Assembly (NCBI GenBank): GCA_019914945.1
Contig: CM034110.1
Span: 4,977,808-5,041,807 of the forward strand
DNA from: Typha latifolia
Lineage: Eukaryota > Streptophyta > Magnoliopsida > Poales > Typhaceae
Length of the DNA: 64,000 nucleotides
Reading direction: 5' to 3'
The notes under the pieces were generated by a model that saw only the letters and a program-made list of their open reading frames with translations, made no database searches and was not told the DNA's origin. Made by a program: the position numbers and the translations under genes. Shown here piece after piece: positions 58,307 to 64,000 of the stretch; the first letter of the stretch is position 1, and each line of letters begins with the position of its first letter.

Positions 58307-59640
58307 CTCAGTAGTGAATGATTGCTTCTTCTGGTTAGTAATTCATTAGATAACATTCACTGGGAGCTGCACATAAGAGAAAGTCTTACTAGTAAATAAC
58401 ATATTGAGAAGAAACTTACTGATAGTGATTTGAAGATCATAACAATGTTATATAGCTAATCTCCCCATTGAGATCATTACATTAATGATAATGTCAACCA
58501 AATCAGCAATCAATACATGATAGATACACTTCATACCTTATGACATGGAATCACATTTAAATGCAAAATGACATATATTAAGAAGGCAATGCTGAAGTCT
58601 GTTGGATTTAGAGACAGAAGGATCTAAACGGAGACTTGTGAGTTATGAATTGATCTCGGCAGACATGTAATACTACTTCAACGACTACGTAGTAGAGTTG
58701 AACTACTCCCAGATAGGACTAAGAGGAGAAGAAGTCCATGTACAAATTTAGGGAAAACGTACGCATTTGGCACTCTGTATATATGTATATATAAACATAC
58801 AGCAAAGAATTTAAAGCTGGATGACCCCTTGCACATATGAGGATATGATTCTCCAGTGTATTTTTAAATGGAAGAATAGAAATGCAAAAAAATTGGGAAT
58901 CATCAGGAAATAGCGAAGGACCATTCAGATTTATCTTGTACATTTCCAAAGAAGCTACCGATGAGTTTAAGTACAAATTATCCATTTTCATGCATATATT
59001 GTCAGGAATTTCTAGAATAATGTTGTCTGACTCTGATAAAAAAAAATCATAAGCTATCTCAGTAAAAGTCTCGACAGCATATGCAATCTAGCATTTTTAA
59101 TACATAAAAAATAAAGAATTATATATGATATATAATATACTCTATAGTACATATAATTCTTTTTATTAGTCATAAACTAATTTATGTATAAACGTAGTAA
59201 ACAAATAACATTCTCACAACAATAAGTAATTAACTAATTACTAAATAATAATTGCTAATTAGCAATCTAGCATAGCTGAGAGAGAAATATGGAAAATTTT
59301 CACTTAAGGGTACTGAAACCAAAGGTCTAAACGGAACGACAGTGATTAGTGCATGAACACATTATTTCTTAATTCGTAGTTCTTACAGTACAAAGCTATT
59401 TCAGATAACTTGGAGTCGAAATTAATAGTTAATAGCTCTTGTCAGATACGACGAAGGAATGAAACCAGAATGTGAGAGAGGGAGAGTGGCTGTCCACTGG
59501 AGGAGAGAGAGTACCGTCGTCCGAGCCGCCGCCGCCCGTCGCGACGCTCGAGAGGAAGCAGAAGAGGAAGAGGAAGACGAGTTGAGTTGAATGAGGAAGA
59601 TGGCTCGAGTTGGAAGAGGAAGGGTTAGGGCTCAGGCATT
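58307..59640 (-). promoter_or_regulatory. U11/U12-25K 5' UTR, UTR intron and leader exon
   Basis: The coding exon extends upstream to an acceptor (TTATGTGCAG) at 58367-58376, so the ATG exon begins at 58366. A GC-rich minus-strand block at 59515-59640 ends in a usable donor (GACG|GTACTC) and looks like a noncoding first exon. The intervening 1.1-kb intron holds the dispersed repeat at 58727-59075. The transcription start is inferred to be near 59640, where composition turns AT-rich. Confidence 0.55.
58727..59075 (-). repeat. Dispersed repeat, inverted partner of 33690-34032
   Basis: On the minus strand this copy is open for more than 100 codons (EIAYDFFLSESDNIILEIPD; NLYLNSSVASLEMYKINLNG; LYMDFFSS), whereas the copy at 33.7 kb is broken. 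The open frame may be a leftover coding exon of an unknown gene or element. It lies in the 5' UTR intron of U11/U12-25K. Confidence 0.85.
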
Positions 59641-61320
59641 TTGGGTGGGAACTTTTCTCTTCTTTTTTCTTTTTAAGGGAATTCTACGTAATTGCAACAT
59701 AAAACTTTCAAAATATCATAATCGTTGCATTCTTCAAAATATCATAGATGCCACCCGAAAATAACTGTGTTTTTTTTTTTCAAAATATTATTTCATTAGT
59801 AAATCTAATTAATCATGATTGAAACCAACAAAAAAAATATACCCTTGCATAATTGTTTAAAACGGTCTCAAATTTATCTAATATTTTACCTAATATCATA
59901 GTACAATAATAAAAAATATTTTATGCGAGACAAAAATCATTGGTACTATAATTTAAACTTTAAAAAAATGGTGTTTTAGTTATCTATAGGTGTTTGTTAA
60001 CTTTAATAATAGTTTGTTATGAATATTTTATTAAAAACTAACTATAATGATAATTTTGAAAGAGTAAAAGATTTTAGTAGTAATTATGATATTTTAGAAA
60101 ATATAACGACAATTATGATAGTTTGAAGGGTAAGTTTCAAGTTACCCTAAGTAATTTTGCCTAAAATCAAACTCTTCATTTTGCTACCTCATACAGTTTA
60201 GAATAATGTGCAACTATTCTATTTTGATATAATATAGTTTTTTTTTTTAGACTGTGTTTATGCTCCTATTTGGGCGGAGGTAGGATGTCTATGTATTATA
60301 TGATATAGATAAGTGTGAGAAGAGTGTTTATGATTGGCAAACTTGCCATGCAAAGTATATTGCTATATAGGAGTAGCCTGGTGTCAAATTAGTGGATGCA
60401 GCACCTATGGTAGCAGGTATGGGTTACAGTGATCCCTATATGAATTAGTAGTATAGGGGAATCACATGACTTTCTATTTCTATCCATAGTACAACTATTG
60501 AGGTTGCGATATGTTATGTTTTATTTCTATTCATCATTTTCCTTTTAAAAAAATAACTTTTACTAATCTGCTATATATATATATATATATATATATATGT
60601 TCTATTTTTATTAGATATTTATTATACTGGTAAGAATACATTAACGGTATAGAGTAATAGTGATGGTGAAGCATCGACAAGGACAATACGGGAATATGTG
60701 TCTTGACATATATACTTAGGCATCACACAACTAACTCTTATGGTGCATCAGTCATCACCACCTCCTTCAGTGCATTAGACATCATTTGTCTTGCATTGCT
60801 GCGGCCATCACAACCTCCCCTGGCGGATGACATTGTGCTAACATATGAGGCACCATATCCAGTAGCTGTGTTAGTACTATTACGTGATCAAGGTAGAGGC
60901 AGAGTGAGAATAAGAGGGAAAGCAAGAGGTCATGAAGCAGTACCACCCCCGGTAGTTGTAACGACGACAACAACATATGCTGAGGGATAGATAGGTCTTT
61001 ATGAACTCTTGAATTTTTAATACATGGTGGCTAGTACGTTTTGATGTAAATACATACATTCTATTGGTTTTAGTGCTTGAATGTATATAGAGATAATTTT
61101 ATTTAGACTCTTTGTATCACCTATTTCCACACACACGAGTAAACTTACTATTAAAAATTTCTAATCTCCCTAACATCGTTAATAAAAAATTAAAAATATA
61201 GTAATACCCTTCTACTTATGATGGGAGGCTTATAAGGGGTAATAAAATATTTTTTTATTTTTGTGAATTATATATTGGACTTATAATAGGTTCTGATGTG
61301 TGCTCACTGCTCCTACTTTG
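59641..61320. other. Intergenic DNA right of U11/U12-25K
   Basis: No host gene is recognised. A (TA)n run lies at 60572-60598. The stretch 60703-60990 has an open plus-strand frame ending in an Arg/Gly-rich segment (RDQGRGRVRIRGKARG), possibly the tail of a transposon protein, but I cannot place it. Confidence 0.4.
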
Positions 61321-61329
61321 GCATGTTCA

Positions 61330-62590
61330 ATGAGCCTTCCTTTTGATTGTCTGCATCAACCTCAACAAAAAAGATCTTGCCAGGTACCACCCAGCTGATC
61401 TCCCCCTTGACCTCGCTGACCTAGCCTTCATCCATCTTTACTCCAATAATTTTTGCATCATCATCCTAGACACCTTCCATCATGCATTTTCTTTCTATGC
61501 CTAAGATGGCCATTTAGGTTAGTATCCTCCCACATAGATGGTTTTGTGGTGAACTTCTGTTCTACTTGTGCTTGTTGGAAAATGAATACGTAATAAGCAA
61601 ACAAAGAACCTAACCAAACTTTTCGCCTTGATTCCATCTCCAAATCTAAGCAACTGTTTAACCTATAATATTGAAATTAGAAGCAGGAAAATGGTAGCCA
61701 TGGGTACCACCAACGTTGAAGGATTGGGTTCTTCTCTCCCTGTCACGCAATATTTTAGAGCTACCTCTCAGCACCTAGACATTCAAAAACTACTCCTTTA
61801 AATCTCTAATGTTTTATTTTATTTTTTTGCAACTTTGTTATTAGTTTCATAAGAACCTAAGTGGCTATAAGAAAACCACTTACAAGGAACTAGTTTTAGG
61901 TGGTAAATTCACTTGTTAAGTGATATGAACATTAAATTCTACTTATTATTTGGATAATTATGCAAAACTAAGACATGGATATTGTCTGCTTTGCTTTGCA
62001 ATATGTGAGGAACTTTGAGAGAGATTGGCTTCGAACCGGCCTCAATGTGATTGAATTTATGTTGTCGACCATTCTGGCGATCAATGACAACAACTTGATT
62101 GAGATCTTCTTTAGAGCATTAAAGTAAGCAAACTAGCAAAATGGCTTAGCTCTCACTTCTCAATTCTGGTGTCCGTGAAGCTTTGGTTTATAATATTTTG
62201 AATAATTCAAGATTATTAAACCATAAAGGTTTTGATTCATATCATAATTCGTGTTTTAGATAAAGAACCCGACCAAGCTCTTCTCCTTAACTTGTCAAAA
62301 TAAGGAAGGGCCTCAAGCTCCTCCATGAACTCGACCCGAGCAATAATCGCTTCATTAGTGCTTTACCCTGTGTCATCCTTGTCTTGCCCTCCCTCCTCTA
62401 CTTTGATCTTCTCTTTAATAACTTTCAAGGGTCCATCCCTCCGGGCCTCTTCACTAACTTGCTTGATGCCTTCTTCCTTAACTCTCACAATCTATTTCAC
62501 CCAATCCCTTATAATGTCAGCAACTTTTTGGCCTCCATCATCTTCCTTGCAAACATCTTATGGATGAAAAGCATAACGACGAACTAACAT
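61330..62590 (+). pseudogene. Leucine-rich repeat extensin (LRX)-like pseudogene, split
   Basis: Two pieces match consecutive parts of the LRX leucine-rich-repeat domain. The first (61340-61480) reads DLARYHPADLPLDLADLAFI and HLYSNNFCIIILDTFHHAFS. The second (62315-62580) reads LLHELDPSNNRFISALPCVI, LVLPSLLYFDLLFNNFQGSI and PPGLFTNLLDAFFLNSHNLF. The second piece follows on from the first in the protein, with about 830 bases of unrelated DNA between. The signal peptide, cysteine hinge and Ser-Pro4 extensin tail are absent. LRX proteins act in the cell wall; this copy has lost its ends and is not functional. Confidence 0.75.
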
Positions 62591-64000
62591 AAAGGAGATT
62601 TGTGAAACTTTCAATAATTAGGTGTTCTATGGTACCAAATAGGAATTCAAGGTATATATTGAAATAGACAATAGTTCAAAGAGTCCAGCTAGAATTATTC
62701 GATACATATATTATTTGATAAACAACGAAAAAAAATGTAGTCGAATTTGGTTGTTATGATGGTCAATGAAATTTTGTTTGGTTTATTTAGTTTAATGAAA
62801 CTTTGTTTAGGTTTCTTGATTTTGTTGTTTAAGTGAAATTTGTTGGTTTGGTTAGTTTAGTGACATTATGATTAATTACAAAATCTTTTATAAGGTTTGT
62901 TTGGTTTTTGTTATCAAACTTAGTGAAAATTTGTTGTTTTAGTAGGTCTGATCCTAACTTTGTTAGGGTTTCGGCCATGGCTTCCTTCCCTCTCCTAAAA
63001 GGCACTTTCTCATCAGCTCCTTCTTCCTCTCTCTCTCCTAGCCGAGGGAGGAGGATTTTCCTCCCTTATTAAGAGGTTATCTCTACTCCAACTCCTCTTC
63101 TCTTCCCCTATTTCACGTTTCTTCCACATTGTTTCCAATAGCTCCACCACTCTCCTTTCCCTCTCCTCCTCTGTGCTTATCAACTTTATCCTTCACCCTT
63201 CACCTTCTCCCTCCACATTTTGCTTGACTAGAGGTTTGGCTCGGACCACTACACCATCTCCCTTGTTGTTGTTACGTTTCGTCAGCACTAGTCGAGCATC
63301 AAGCAAATCCTATTCCTCTAGGTCGACTTGCTCTCTTTAGGTTTGAGGTTTTTGTTAAAGTTTTTATTAGCTCCTTTCCATCGACAGTGGTTGAGTTCTC
63401 CCCTAATCTCACAGCTTAGGAGATTGGTCAGAGTTTTACTTTGGCTTCTTAACTTGGTTTTGGAGTCGATCAAGATCAGATGGGGACTAGTTTGGCCCAG
63501 CCTTATTGGTGTCGGTTTGGCTTGGCTTAGGTTAAGTTATGGTTTTTTTGGTCTGCCTTGAGCTCGCGCCCTTTTCACTTGTTCCTCCCATTACTATTGT
63601 AGGTGGTGGTCATTGATATTCGATGCTCTACCTCTTTCACCAGGTATTGTTTTGTGGGAGTTTTTATTTTATTTTTCATTGTCTAGCCTTTGGTGCTAGG
63701 CTTTTAGAATAGTTGGTTTATTTTCTTTCCCATTGTAGGTTGGTGAACTTTGATTTTCAACCTTAGGTGCTTCATAGGGCCGTGTCTTAGATTGGCGAAT
63801 CACAATGGAGTCTAAGGATGACTTGAGACCCTTTGCTCTATGAACCCTTTAAGGTTGTACTTCTTTTATTGTCCTATAGTTCTCTTAGACTTAATGCTTA
63901 CTTTACTTAGAGTGCTGCTTAGTATAGGCTAATTTTGGAGCTTATGTTAAAGAATCATCACTCTATTCCCCTCATTTGTATATTAGGTTGCATTTGTAAT
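62591..64000 (+). other. Unassigned, possibly the 5' part of a LINE
   Basis: A pyrimidine-rich leader (63000-63200) is followed by frames such as VVEFSPNLTA and EIGQSFTLAS near 63390-63450, faintly like the start of a DUF4283 ORF1. Stops are frequent and there is no zinc knuckle or ORF2 before the window ends. The stretch 62640-62940 holds repeats of TTTGTTTGGTTT type. Confidence 0.3.

Noticed and set aside
60703..60990. Arg/Gly-rich open frame as a host gene
   Set aside because: There is no recognised domain beyond the basic tail, no conserved start context and no adjacent exons; it may be a transposon remnant.

Overview
This is nuclear DNA of a flowering plant, probably a monocot. The host genes have canonical plant introns, and the first coding exon of UPL3 is strongly GC-rich. 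Everything between the genes is AT-rich DNA packed with decayed plant transposons: L1-type LINEs with a DUF4283-like ORF1 and a C-terminal RNase H, hAT elements and hAT MITEs, LTR fragments and SINEs. There is no operon structure, CRISPR array or prokaryotic signal. The monocot assignment is an inference; the species cannot be fixed from sequence alone.

Three host genes are supported, all on the minus strand. (1) Positions 101-2447 hold the first five coding exons of a UPL3-type HECT ubiquitin ligase; the HECT domain lies beyond the left edge. (2) Positions 31355-33394 hold an intact single-exon PLS-class DYW pentatricopeptide protein resembling At3g49142. (3) Positions 40112-58306 hold four small coding exons of the minor-spliceosome protein U11/U12-25K. 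They form a 172-residue protein spread over more than 18 kb, with a probable noncoding first exon near 59.6 kb. The introns of this gene house most of the right half of the window.

Layout: UPL3 and its leader (0-2.9 kb); LINE-A (3.3-8.2 kb); a hAT MITE with 8-bp target duplication (8.2-8.9 kb); AT-rich spacer (to 12.3 kb); LINE-B (12.3-16.7 kb); LTR-like and LINE debris (17-24.7 kb); copy A of a segmental duplication with a hAT MITE and a 129-bp CT microsatellite (26.3-28.5 kb); spacer; the PPR gene; further MITE and LINE debris (33.5-38.4 kb); copy B of the duplication (38.45-39.87 kb); then the U11/U12-25K gene. Its intron 3 carries a dead hAT transposase gene, an LTR-like module and a fragment of a KRP/ICK CDK-inhibitor gene (41-45.7 kb) plus a SINE. 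Intron 2 carries a ~3-kb noncoding repeat with a GC-rich tandem array (49-52 kb). Intron 1 carries a LTR-like block with 32-bp repeats and a MITE-like block with five 111-bp repeats (54.4-57.6 kb). A leucine-rich-repeat extensin (LRX) pseudogene lies at 61.3-62.6 kb.

The most interesting observations are: the KRP fragment on the same strand as the host gene, next to a hAT transposase; the extremely inflated minor-spliceosome gene; a recurring module built on the 12-bp palindrome GCGTTCGAACGC at four loci; a segmental duplication in which one copy has gained a long CT tract; and two related LINEs with complementary internal deletions.
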